Assembly: GCA_014526335.1 (NCBI GenBank)
Contig: JACTAT010000021.1
Coordinates: 564,537 to 628,536, forward strand
Length of the DNA: 64,000 nt
From: Chrysaora quinquecirrha
Lineage: Eukaryota; Cnidaria; Scyphozoa; Semaeostomeae; Pelagiidae
Reading direction: 5' to 3'
Position 1 is the first letter of the stretch; each line of letters begins with the position of its first letter. The notes below the pieces were generated by a model. The model saw nothing but the letters and a program-made list of their open reading frames with translations, was not told the DNA's origin and searched no databases. Positions 12,501 to 21,300 of the stretch are shown here, piece after piece. Both the position numbers and the translations under genes were made by a program.

Positions 12501-14213
12501 AGTTGTAATGCAAATATAAAATGTTGGGTCAACCAATGTTTGATCGTTTGACCAGAGCCTTAGTCTGGCTGTATACTGACCATTCAATCAACAAAACCAA
12601 ATTTTGCTGTATTTGACATTATCTGATTGATCACGTAAAGGTGAAATTCGAATATCGACAGCTGTCGCAAGATATTCCAACCCGACTTCCACGAAGACGT
12701 TCGACTCGTCACGACAACGTTCGAGAACTATTTCATGCCTTCGAAATTAATTCTCTTTTTATTCTCAGGAAGCGTTCAAGGAGTACGACAAGGATAAAAG
12801 CGGAGACATGGATGCTTATGAACTTCGTGAGCTTCTAGCCAAGTTAGGTAAGAACTTCTAAAACCTTTCAAGAAGCAGATAGCCAATGCATAGTCAGTGA
12901 TATGTGAACAGACTCTATACGTAAACTCAAGATCTCACAGAAACTACTGTATATGTGTTGTTATCATGGAACTTGTTTTACTTTTTTGTAGATATAGCTA
13001 ATACTGGCTAGTGTTTGGGCTTAACTCATCTACTTATTACTCACTAGCTATATCTGAACTGTTAACCCTCGTTGAAGGCTTATATAACGCTGAGTTTCCT
13101 AATTTATAGGCTATAACGTTGCCACTGACATTCTAAGTTCAATCGTCCGTCGATATTCAAACAAAAATGGCAGGGTGAATTTTGATGATTTCGTTCAAGT
13201 CTGTTGTCGCATCAAGTCTGTTCACGGTAAGAAAGAACTAATATTAATTTATTGTTGCTAGTAACTATTTTTATTACCTTGCAAAGAATCAGTCCATTCT
13301 GATAAGATTTACTGGTAAAAATAGGCATTTATATGTGGTTTTGGCATGCCTGCTTTCCATATAAGGCAATGTCACGTGACCCATTGTTATTATTATGGGA
13401 ATTTTTTGTATCATATTGTAGCTTATAAATATAGCTTTAAAGTCAGCCTGGTTTGGAAGCTTACATCAATCACACAACAGAACATTTACAAGAAAAGCTA
13501 AACGGGGGGATCCACCCCCGGTAAGATTAGGGTTAAATTTAACTTCAATGAAACATAGAACTAACAAACCGTTGTTTTTTCTATTTAGATGTTTACAGGA
13601 AACTCGAAGGACGATCCTTTACTGAAGAGGATGTAAGTATTGTTAATATATTCGTTTTGCCTTACATGTCGTATCAAAACAAACGACGATGACGGACTAA
13701 TCGGTCAGTCATCTTTAAACACTACTCTTATGTGCCTAATTGCCATCCCTCCGCTAATTAATTTTCCAAAAAAATTCCAACCCCACCGCTCTTATTAGGA
13801 CCCCTATCCCACGCTTATTAAGATCTGCATTGATTTTGATGTTGATATTTTTCACTAAACTTACTCCGACGTTCTTGATGTGAAATTTCACTTGTATTCC
13901 CTATTTGTTGGTTAGAAATATGGATTTCCTTAGCCTATAAGTCCTATAGGGCCCCTCGCACTGCGTTTCAACAGTTTCCTGACAAAATTTGTAAAACAAA
14001 GTCCGATTCCCCCGTTTATTCCGAACCCCTGCTAATTAGATCCAGACTGCAGTTCCAACCTCTTGCCTATTTCTAACCGATGTGCTTTTGGCCAAACATT
14101 TCCACCTAATCCCACTAATTTATGTTCATCTTTATCTACAATTTTTTCCAGGCTATATTAATTGAACTGCTTTTGTTCTTTTCTAGTTCTTGAAGGCGGC
14201 TATCTACACATAA
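2149..14213 (+). CDS. Classical calpain cysteine protease, 5'-partial, 17 exons
   Basis: A Ca2+-dependent intracellular cysteine protease of the classical (PEF-containing) calpain type. Exons: 2149-2471, 2826-3078, 3483-3589, 6835-6912, 7209-7397, 7867-8002, 8601-8827, 9458-9500, 9812-9880, 10255-10312, 11046-11085, 11673-11694, 11841-11909, 12769-12847, 13110-13226, 13589-13632, 14187-14213. The exon lengths sum to 1881 nt, exactly 627 codons including TAA, and every junction keeps phase. Domain order is protease core, C2-like CBSW domain, lysine-rich linker and penta-EF-hand domain, as in calpains. Reading starts inside the protease core, so the N-terminal exons are absent or upstream of the window. 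The donor GTTCGT after 9500 and GTATCC after 11694 are weak and are the least certain borders. The family is sure; the paralogue number is not assigned. Confidence 0.92.
3092..3356. mobile_element. Harbinger-like MITE, family H1
   Basis: The element is bounded by TTA at 3089-3091 and 3357-3359. It starts GGCCATGGCC and ends GCTAGGGCC, with the repeated internal words CAAACATT and AAGCAATGTTTTG. It lies 10 nt after the calpain splice donor. Sister copies are at 10328-10869, 12276-12559, 26228-26309, 30820-31102 and 34199-34481. The 3-bp TWA duplication and GG-starting ends fit PIF/Harbinger. No transposase is present. Confidence 0.75.
3600..6830. repeat. Satellite array in a calpain intron: irregular ACCTAT-type repeats plus 26 units of 85 bp
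   Basis: Positions 3600-4200 are irregular short repeats built from CCTATA, CCTAAG and CCTTAA words. From about 4200 to 6480 the array is regular. The marker GACTTTTACG occurs at 4286, 4371, 4456, 4541 and so on to 6409, every 85 bp (26 units), with one 83-bp step at 5221-5304. Positions 6480-6775 form looser units of about 125 bp with the marker CGACTTTGACC. Unit variants recur in order, giving a higher-order pattern. The array fills the intron between exons 3483-3589 and 6835-6912. No protein is supported in it. Confidence 0.92.
6835..8827 (+). CDS. Calpain exons 4-7: end of protease core and C2-like CBSW domain
   Basis: Exons 6835-6912, 7209-7397, 7867-8002 and 8601-8827. The first two finish the PC2 half with the family motif [11 protein letters not shown], followed by NPQFR. 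The third carries an acidic loop ([10 protein letters not shown]) and the segment [12 protein letters not shown], typical of the calpain C2-like domain III, which helps sense Ca2+ and phospholipid. The last exon ends the beta-sandwich ([25 protein letters not shown]). All junctions are canonical and keep phase. Confidence 0.9.
7568..7785. promoter_or_regulatory. Cluster of five perfect CRE octamers in a calpain intron
   Basis: TGACGTCA occurs exactly at 7568-7575, 7579-7586, 7623-7630, 7746-7753 and 7778-7785. This octamer is the consensus for CREB/ATF bZIP proteins. The block includes a diverged internal duplication (CAACTTGT then a CRE, twice), so some of the density comes from duplication. 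Function as an intronic enhancer is inference; it could be part of an unrecognised repeat. Confidence 0.5.
8870..9165. mobile_element. Degenerate Harbinger-like MITE copy, family H1
   Basis: The internal H1 words (CAAGCAATGTTTTG, CTCAAATGTTTGA, ACGTGGC) are present twice in rearranged order. The ends and target duplications cannot be defined. It may be two truncated copies joined. Confidence 0.4.
9222..9385 (+). mobile_element. tRNA-like SINE, family B
   Basis: Contains a B-box-like GGTTCGAGCCC and the family words GTGTAATCCAGCTGACTCG and CTATTACTGAGATCCTAG, ending AACACCATTTCACCT. Copies are at 14938-15110 and 38470-38645 (minus) and, diverged, at 16740-16885 (plus). It lies in a calpain intron. 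Confidence 0.6.
9458..14213 (+). CDS. Calpain exons 8-17: linker and penta-EF-hand (PEF) domain to the stop codon
   Basis: Exon 9458-9500 is a 14-residue lysine-rich linker. Exons 9812-9880 to 14187-14213 encode the PEF domain. Two canonical Ca2+ loops are visible: [12 protein letters not shown], formed across the 22-nt micro-exon 11673-11694 and exon 11841-11909, and [12 protein letters not shown] in 12769-12847. The following loop ([12 protein letters not shown]) is degenerate. The last EF-hand, used for dimerisation in the family, lies in 13589-14213. The micro-exon is needed: without it the first loop loses its start and the phase breaks. The stop is TAA at 14211-14213. Confidence 0.88.
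9888..10135. mobile_element. TA-flanked MITE inserted at a calpain splice donor
   Basis: The element begins CACTTTTTTTTAATAAGCAA and ends AAAAAAAAGTG, flanked by TA at 9886-9887 and 10136-10137. The upstream TA is positions +6/+7 of the intron that starts at 9881 (GTAAGTA). A subterminal inverted word is AGCAACTGG/CCAGTTGCT. A relative lies at 26320-26669. Confidence 0.75.
10328..10869. mobile_element. Harbinger-like MITE, family H1, carrying a nested element
   Basis: The left end GGCCCTGGCCAAACGATCAA follows TTA (10325-10327). The right end is GATCGTTTGGTCAGGGTC. The copy is longer than its 265-285 bp sisters because of a 251-bp insertion at 10430-10680. Its left boundary lies 12-15 nt after the calpain splice donor at 10313. 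Confidence 0.7.
10430..10680. mobile_element. Nested inverted-repeat element with internal tandem repeats
   Basis: The left end is CCCGGATAACGTATGTGCAG and the right end is its near-perfect reverse complement, closing at CGTTATCTGGG. The interior is made of ~19-21 bp units of two kinds: one with GCTGTACTGCACAACCACC, one with CTGTACTGATGATATCCCTC. The repeats keep several frames open on both strands, giving spurious reading frames of 75-147 codons. No target duplication is clear. Confidence 0.65.
11935..12570. mobile_element. Inverted-repeat element (GTCGACAT family) interrupted by an H1 MITE
   Basis: The left end AGCCAGACTTATGTCGACAT is mirrored by the right end AGTCTGGCT after 12562. Related elements lie at 43092-43460 and 54838-55440. 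The H1 MITE at 12276-12559 splits the right terminal repeat. The intact copy at 43450-43462 shows the uninterrupted sequence GTCGACATAAGTCTGG, so the insertion target was TAA. Confidence 0.65.
12276..12559. mobile_element. Harbinger-like MITE, family H1, nested in the GTCGACAT element
   Basis: Starts GGCCCTGGCCAAACGATCAA and ends TTTGACCAGAGCC, flanked by TAT and TTA, each one change from the inferred TAA target. At 284 bp it matches its sisters in length. It lies in the calpain intron before the exon at 12769. Confidence 0.75.
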
Positions 14214-14399
14214 GATCTGAAACTGTTGTTTTTATGTCGTTTTTGGTATAACCACCACACACAAGACGTTTCTGTTCTATTTATTTATTTAGATAAACGA
14301 AGCTGTAGCATTTTAACTTTTGCTTTCACAAGACTATATTTATATGTTAAATTAGGTATTATGTATTAGATATCTTGAGTATTTAAACAATATCTGTAG

Positions 14400-14504
14400 C
14401 CTGGTGAAATTGAGCGAAAAGATCACATTATCATTAAGGCGACCAGGAGTACTAGTCGCCACAACGACATATGTGATCTACTTTGCGCTCTCTATCGCCA
14501 GATG
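14400..14504. other. Long imperfect hairpin about 190 nt after the calpain stop codon
   Basis: Nested inverted segments are visible: CTGG/CCAG, GAGCG/CGCTC, GATCACAT/ATGTGATC and GGCGAC/GTCGCC, around the loop CAGGAGTACTA. It probably falls in the calpain 3' UTR or just beyond. It could be a folded RNA element or a relic of a short transposon. No family is recognised. Confidence 0.4.
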
Positions 14505-14937
14505 ATAAGTAACTATAATGATCATAGATTATAAGCTCAAGAGCACCAGCAATTTTATATATAGCTAATCATTTAATATTATTTGAGTATCATTAGAATT
14601 TATGTATTATTATTTAAAATTCAGTGTCTATAAACTTACAATTTGAGAAAAACGAGAATACAAGGCCCTTAGCATAATAATAATTTTATAAACATTTTCA
14701 TGTTTATAAGCTATCCAACTAAGTATGCAGCTCAAATTTCCTGTCTTCCCGACCTACATTTTTAGGTATCCCAAATTGGTGACTCTCTAATGTTAACACC
14801 GAACGTAGCTAATCACATCGAATCGTATAAATTGCTAAGTACAAAATTACTAGCGAGACTTTGCAAAGAATAGAGATGTGGACCTTCTGGCCAAGGCTTT
14901 AGACACTCAAGGACAGAAATTGATGCTTCGAACGAGT

Positions 14938-15110
14938 TAAGGTGAAATGGTGTATTTAGCGCCAGTCGCTAGCATCTCAGTAGTAGGTAAACTAATCAAG
15001 ACCTCCACCCTGGCTGTGACGCTACCGTAGCTGGAGCTCGAACCCCCACCTCGCTGAGCTTCTGACACAACGAGCAAGCTGGATTAGGCCATAATGCCAG
15101 AGCACTTTCA
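14938..15110 (-). mobile_element. tRNA-like SINE, family B, minus strand
   Basis: The reverse complement of the 9222-9385 unit, including GGTGAAATGGTG, ACTAATCAAGACCTC and the B-box complement GAGCTCGAACCC. It lies between the convergent calpain and coiled-coil genes. Confidence 0.55.
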
Positions 15111-15365
15111 TAACTTTGTCAAAGTAGAGCTTATAACCAACTAAGCTGTCTATCTCTACGAGATCGATGGACGAGTGCGCTGCCCGGGGTATTCGTTCGA
15201 GAATATCAGTTGAGGAGGGAGAACAACAGGCAGGTCCGTATCAGTTGTACTGTTGCCTCGAGCCCTGAAACGCTTTTACAACAAAGAGTGCCTATCTGCT
15301 ATCATGGTCGCTCCAGCGAGTGAAAATAAAAGAAAAATGCAATAAATAGATAAACTTACGCTTTC

Positions 15366-16024
15366 TCAGTTATGTAGAAGATCCAGCAAAGCCCGCAACA
15401 GCAACGGAGCCACTTCAGTCGAAAAATATTGTCGTTCTCTCAAACATGCCGAGACTTTGTCGTCGCTATCTTTACTCTCGGGGAGACCGACGGGGTTATA
15501 CTCAATGTCGTCTTGCTCGTAATCGACGAGAAATTGAATCTCAGTATCTAAGAAAGAAGATAAGCTGTACCGTTATAAGCTTGCCCAAAAATTTATGCTG
15601 ATGAGCATATCAAATCAAGATATAAAGTTCTTACCCTTGAGTTCACTGTTTTGTGGTTTCATTTTGAAAAAATCAATATTGCAGTCTTCATTGTTCAGCT
15701 CTTTTGGGGGATTTTCTTTCCAAACCATATACCCAGTCATTGTCGCATAAAAATCCAACAGTTCTTTCTGCTCCATAATAACACGCTAGAATTAAGAAAA
15801 AAGTCATCATCAATATCATCATCATCATTTTATCATCATCATTATCACCATCTTCATCACTTTATCACCAGCACCACTATCATTCATATCATCATCATCA
15901 TTGTCACCATTGTCATAACCTCAATCATCATCATCATCAGCACCATCATGAGCATTGTCATAATCATCATCACCAACATCATCCTTATCAGCATCATCAT
16001 TGTCATCACCATCATCATATGCAC

Positions 16025-16101
<77 letters not shown>

Positions 16102-18165
16102 ACAATATCATCATTGTTACCACTGTCATCAGCAGCTTTATCATAATAATCATAATCATCATCATTATCATCATCATCATCATCATCACCATAGTCTTCA
16201 TCATTATCATCACAATTATCTATGTTGTCATCATCATAATCATAAACACGACACAACTATTATCATAATGATCATCATAATCATGATCTTTGTGATCCTA
16301 ATGATGAACATAACTATTACAATGGTAAGAAGATTATAATCATTATAAATAACCTTCAGAAATTCATCTCTGTCTCCTTGATCTATTGGAGAGGCTTTCT
16401 CAATTGTTTCATTCATGACAGAATACCTTCGCATTTTTGAAACACGTCTTGGTGTCTCGGGCAGACATAATGAAGTTGCCAAATCTGGAAAAATAAATGG
16501 AACAAAACAAGCATTAATATTCTATTATTTCAACTGATCATAATTTATTCCAGCTTTGCATATTGAACACACATTGCTCTGCAGCTACAGTATGATCACT
16601 GTGACTAAAACATAACATTATAAAAGAACTTCTTCTTTTTTTGTCATCCCATTGCATTCTAACCGGCAAACGTTTGAAGAAGACTGCAAACAGTTTAGGA
16701 CATGTTTCCATGGATTGAATTTAAAGGTAATGCGGTATCAAGGCTGAAACCAGCTAGTTTGAGGTGTCAGGAGTTCAGTGAGAGCATGTCATTGCCAATA
16801 AACTGTGGGCATGACAGCCAAGGTTGAGGTTTCTTAAGTTTATCTACTTCTGAGATTCTAGCTCAATACACCATATTTCACCTTTACTTTTCACCTTGTT
16901 GACAACTGACTATGCAAAATTGACTGTGTTTTGGGGAGAGAGTTTTGGTACTTCTACTTGGCCAGATGGGAATGAGAGGAAACCAAAAATCTAATTCCAT
17001 CAACTATTGCATAAACAAAAATAATACCATAGCATAAAAGAACTCATTAGAATTTGCAAAATAGCTATACTAACCAAGTTTCGGCATGCTTGACAGTATG
17101 ATGGGCGATTCTATAATGCTTTTGTGGGAATTCTTCATGACTGAATGATCAAGTCTGCTTTCATTTAGCTTTGAGCTTAAAAAACTTTTCCTGCTTTCAA
17201 GTTTTGATGATTTTAAGTTCTCCAGTTCAGAATTCTTTGATTTTAAATTTTCAATTTCTTGTTTGAGATTGTAGATTTCAATTTCTTTATCAAAGACATC
17301 CTTTTTGAGCTGATTCACAAAATCTTCATAAGCTGAAGAAAAGGATGATGCAAATTATGTTTGCAAGGGATGCTTAAACATGGGACAGTACTGGGCAGTG
17401 TCTTTAATAGCAGGGGCAGAAGGGGCTAAAGTGCCTTATTTTAACAGATAAGGAACAGAATGTTTAATTTGCATTTTGATATCTATAACAAATTATTTCC
17501 TGCTTGCTGCAAGAACAGATTTCAAAATTCCAAGAAGCAGCGGACACATCTCTTAAAAGATCTTTTCATTTGACACTCTTCAGAGTATAAACATCAGAAA
17601 CAGCCCGAAATACCAGAAAAAAAGCAGAATTTATACCCAGATGCAGATCGAAATGCACCAATCAGAAAGCGAAGCTTAACTGGCATTGTGTTTTAAACAC
17701 CAATCAGCTTGCAGGATACCGTACCACACAGTGACTAGTATATAGTAGGTAGTAGTGTCTTGTGTCCATCATACCAGTTTTGTGTGTTTCTGCAGTCTTT
17801 TGTGACTCAACATATGCCTTCTGTATCTCTTGATGGATATTCAGCAAACGATCATATTTTATTCCATACTCCATCTTCAGATCGTCGACCTGGAAAATGT
17901 TAAAGAAAATTTTATAAATAGAGGTTGGCCGAACCGTCCAACAAGGTTAGCCGAAACGGAGGTTTGCCAACGTCTCGAAAAACGCAGTAGCCAACCCTTG
18001 TCTTTCACTTTCAACCCATCATACGAATCCTGCCAGCACCAGCTAATATCAAATTATGAAAAACATTAAAATGAATTTATTTTAAGTGAAAGAACATACA
18101 GATCTCGCCACATTGCTTGAACTAACTTCCATTTTACTTTTCGATTGTGAAACTTCAGAAGCCAT
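15366..18165 (-). CDS. Coiled-coil protein with Csm1/RWD-like C-terminal domain, complete, 6 exons
   Basis: Not firmly recognised. Exons in transcript order: 18165-18100, 17889-17775, 17332-17075, 16484-16354, 15785-15635, 15547-15366. They sum to 903 nt, 300 residues plus stop, and all junctions keep phase; the donor GTTATT after exon 4 is weak. Residues about 23-105 are predicted coiled coil with heptad-like L/I/K/E content. About 106-190 is a Ser-rich linker with basic patches. The last ~105 residues form a compact alpha/beta-looking domain: LLDFYATMTGYMVW, an EIQFLVDY strand, IEYNPVGLP, then an amphipathic helix ending in LLLRALLDLLHN. That order (coiled coil, F-Y-x-x-x-T-G, a strand, YxP, final helix) resembles the monopolin/Csm1-Pcs1 C-terminal domain and RWD domains of kinetochore proteins. 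This comparison is from memory. The promoter is shared with SF3B2. Confidence 0.75.
15795..16275. repeat. (ATC)n/(CAT)n microsatellite in an intron of the coiled-coil gene
   Basis: Imperfect trinucleotide repeats on both sides of a pure CAT/ATC run of about 80 bp at 16020-16100. Poly-Ile, poly-His, poly-Met and poly-Asp reading frames across it are artefacts. It lies in the intron between exons 16354-16484 and 15635-15785. Confidence 0.9.
16740..16885 (+). mobile_element. Diverged tRNA-like SINE, family B
   Basis: Shares the GACAGCCAAGGTTGAGGTTTC and TCTGAGATTCTAGC segments with family B, ending CACCATATTTCACCT. The promoter boxes are eroded. Confidence 0.4.
17560..17735. mobile_element. Fragment of foldback element F1
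   Basis: Contains GACACTCTTCAGAGTATAAA, CAGAAACAG, and the words GAAATGCACCAATCAGAAAG and CACCAATCAGCTTGCAGG, which recur at 25620-25680, 39385-39570, 40063-40400 and 59655-60125. One terminal arm only is kept. Confidence 0.55.
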
Positions 18166-18336
18166 TTTGGAGAAAACCGTTTTGTGTTTTGGCGCGTTTA
18201 AGTTGAGTTCCTCCCACTTTTCTTCACATTGCAAAGATCATTCATTCGCATGCGCCAAACCCTCCCACGTTTTAATTATTGTGGACATTTTGCGTCTGCG
18301 CAGAAAGGATTCTTCTTCACATTACAAGATTTCAAA
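18166..18336. promoter_or_regulatory. Bidirectional promoter between the coiled-coil gene and SF3B2
   Basis: The two start codons are head-to-head, 171 bp apart, so both promoters must lie in or overlap this spacer. It has two matches to the E2F core: TTTTGGCGCG at 18187-18196 and GCGCCAAA at 18252-18259, in opposite orientation. There is also an NRF1-like GCATGCGC (18248-18255), a repeated CTCCCAC word, and no TATA box seen at a usual place. E2F sites would suit a cell-division role for the minus-strand gene. That is inference. Confidence 0.6.
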
Positions 18337-21300
18337 ATGGCCGTGCTTGAAGTTGAAGAAAACAAAGAACAAGGTAATGAAGATCCAAAATCTGTTGTTG
18401 ACAGATTAGAAGAGAGATTATTTCTGATAAGAATATTTATTAGGCCTATCTTTATGCATAGGAAATCGGTTTCAGCATCTTTTGAAAGTTCATCGTGCTA
18501 AAAAGTTTAATACTTGTACGGTAGCTTTTTGTGCTGCTAGACTCTTCTACCAGAGAGATCCTTACAGGGACTGGGATGCTTTCTAGATAAGTCAGCCCAC
18601 TGCTAAAACGGGCCACTACCAAGTCGGCCCACCCCTATCAGCCCAATCAATCGACAAGTTGACCCACCACGATAGCTGTGACGTTATTTACTAGGTGGTG
18701 GTTAGACATTGTTTAACCAAAGTTAATTACTATGACAACACGGGTCCACCCGCGTGTTCTCGTGGGAGGCATTCGAGCGTTTCTTCCGCTGTCTTCCTTC
18801 CTCGTCGTAGCTGGTCGCAGCGAAGAGTTCAAGAATTCAAGAAAGCGTCCTAGATCCTTTCAAATCCCCACCCTCCCTGTCTCCCTTCTTCTGTTTTCTC
18901 GTCTATTTTCCTTCCGACAGAACTTTTCATTCTGTTGGACAAGGTGCATTGCCGGCCGGAAACCGGGTTTTCCAATGGCCAATCACCTGGCAGTAAAAGG
19001 TTTATTCAAGCAGGCAAACAGGGCAATGCACAAAATGCCCAATTTTCCTGCCACCTCTCCCCGTGGGTCTAAGGAATTAATTATATTTTGTCACGTGTAC
19101 GTGTTGGGATATTGAGGGCTGGCACCCCAAACCCAGACTGGAAAGTTTGACCTTTGCGCGGACAAGTTGTAATGGACATAATTTGCCGTGCACGTTTTGG
19201 GCATCAAAAAAACAATAGAAAGGTCATGTGACCTATTGTTTTTCTATTGTTTAAGCCACGTGGCCAATTTAAAAAACCCGGACAGAGCTGCATGGGCAAT
19301 ATGTTGAGGGCACGGAGCAAACTTTCCAGTCTGGCCCAAACCCCTGCTTTAACAGTGCACATGTTTAAAATTTATTACTTTTTAGTGGGCCAACTTGTTA
19401 TACGCTGACAGGCTGACTTGTCTAACACATGTTGGGCCGACTTGTCTGACATACTGTGGGCCGACTTTGTTGTGGGCCGACTTGTCCTGTTACCATTGGG
19501 ACTAACATTAATTTTTGATGAGGTCAAGCGGACAAGCAAAATTTTGATCCTTTATGTTTTCTTCTGCTTTACTTTATAGATGCTGGGGTCTCTAAAGAAG
19601 AAGCACCTTCCTTATCGAATGAAACTTTAAAAAGTGAGGTGAAAGATGACAATGAAATCGTTGAAAGCAAAGAGGTGAGTGAGCAGTTTTTTGTTGTTTT
19701 TCCTCTTAGAGGCTGGAAGACACGGTCTTTTTTATGAGGGCAGCCTCTATAAGAATTATCAGCCCAATATCTGGATCACATTTTAAAGCACATTTGAAGT
19801 CAGCCAGGTGAATAACGCAGATCTGGCAGACCCGCCTGTTTTGGTCGGTGACATGTGGGTCGGTGTACCCAGACCTTCTGCTTTGGCGGACCTTGACATT
19901 ATTTCTTCTTGTTAAGGAAGAAAGTACTTCTGATTGCCATTAATTGTCATTTTTCACCGCCAAGCATCACAAAAGCTTTGGTTTATTGTTTCAAAATTTA
20001 GACCAAATTCATTATTAAGGAAAATTTTAGTGATCATATAGTTGCAAAATCAAATCAAAATCAAAAACAGAAAGCAAATATTTTACTACATATCCGTCAA
20101 TCAAATACAGACCTTTTTCTGGACTGTTGACTTCAGTTGACCATGATACGCAACAAGGTCCTCTATCTCGAAAGGTCGCGGACCTAAACAGGCATGTCTG
20201 TGAGGTCCGCAAGGTCCCTGGGGTCAGCATTATCCACCTGGCCATTTAAAGTCTGACGTTTTCCCCTCTTTAGATTCTAAAAGAAAAGGGCAAAAAGAAG
20301 AAGAAGAAAAAGAAGAAGAATAGAAATAGACAACAAACAGATGAAAAGGTGACATTTTCTGTGCATACTTAGCTACTGACAACAACCAGAAATTATAAGA
20401 GATTATGCTATATTAGAAAAGTAAACCTGGTGTTTCTGGTTGTCTCTATAAGGTATTCCAAATGGTCCTCTAGATGAAACTGTTGTGCACATAGCCAAAC
20501 CCAACCACCACGAATGGGGTAATTACCCTCCGGCTGGGTTGGCATCCATCCCCAGTCAGCTTTGCTAACAAAAATTGCCAAGGCTGAAGCAGAAACACTA
20601 ATACTTTAAAGTGAGATTGATGCAAATGTCAGCATGTTTTGTGTGCAGACTCTAAAAGCAATTAGCTTTCTTCTTAGCATCAATCAAAGAGTATTGCTAT
20701 AATCTAACCATGCTAAGAAAGAGAAAATGTGTACTTGCTCTTCTGTATAAAGTGTTTCTGTTAGGGACATCTTTGTTGGTTAGTAGTGTTAATAATAATT
20801 GAATAAGAGCTAGATCCTTGTTTCATCTTAGCATTTTGGAATCTGTCCACATCAAAACAAAAGGCTGGTTCTATATGTAGACAGAAAGAGTTTGTTTTCT
20901 CACTTGGACTCTTCAATTAGTTTTCCATTGGTAATACTAGTTGTTAAACAAAATTATGGTTAGTATTTGCCAGATTTGTGTTTATTCAACTATTTGAAAA
21001 AGTGTTTAATAGCCTACCCTTGCCATAAACACTAATACTTTAGAGTAAGAGTGGTGGTACTGATCAAGTTGGTGATGTGTAGGACTGTACCTTGGGCCTG
21101 CAAGGTCAGAGCCATTGACCAATACAATCCACAGCACAAACTAAAAAATCTTAATGTACTACACTGTTTACATTGGACTTGAGTTGACTGGCTTGACTTT
21201 GACTAGCTTGTGTCTTGACTAGAGTCTTATTGTTTTTGAACAGGAGAAATCTCAAAGTTTTGAAGTTATTGATGATGGTCCTGAAATTGAGTATGTTCCA

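Noticed and set aside
15651..16339. Long open frames of poly-Ile, poly-His, poly-Met and poly-Asp
   Set aside because: They are the frames of a (CAT)n microsatellite in an intron and have no start context or splice support.
18229..18336. Upstream in-frame ATG for SF3B2
   Set aside because: It adds 36 residues without family similarity and crosses the E2F-like site and promoter spacer; 18337 has the better context.
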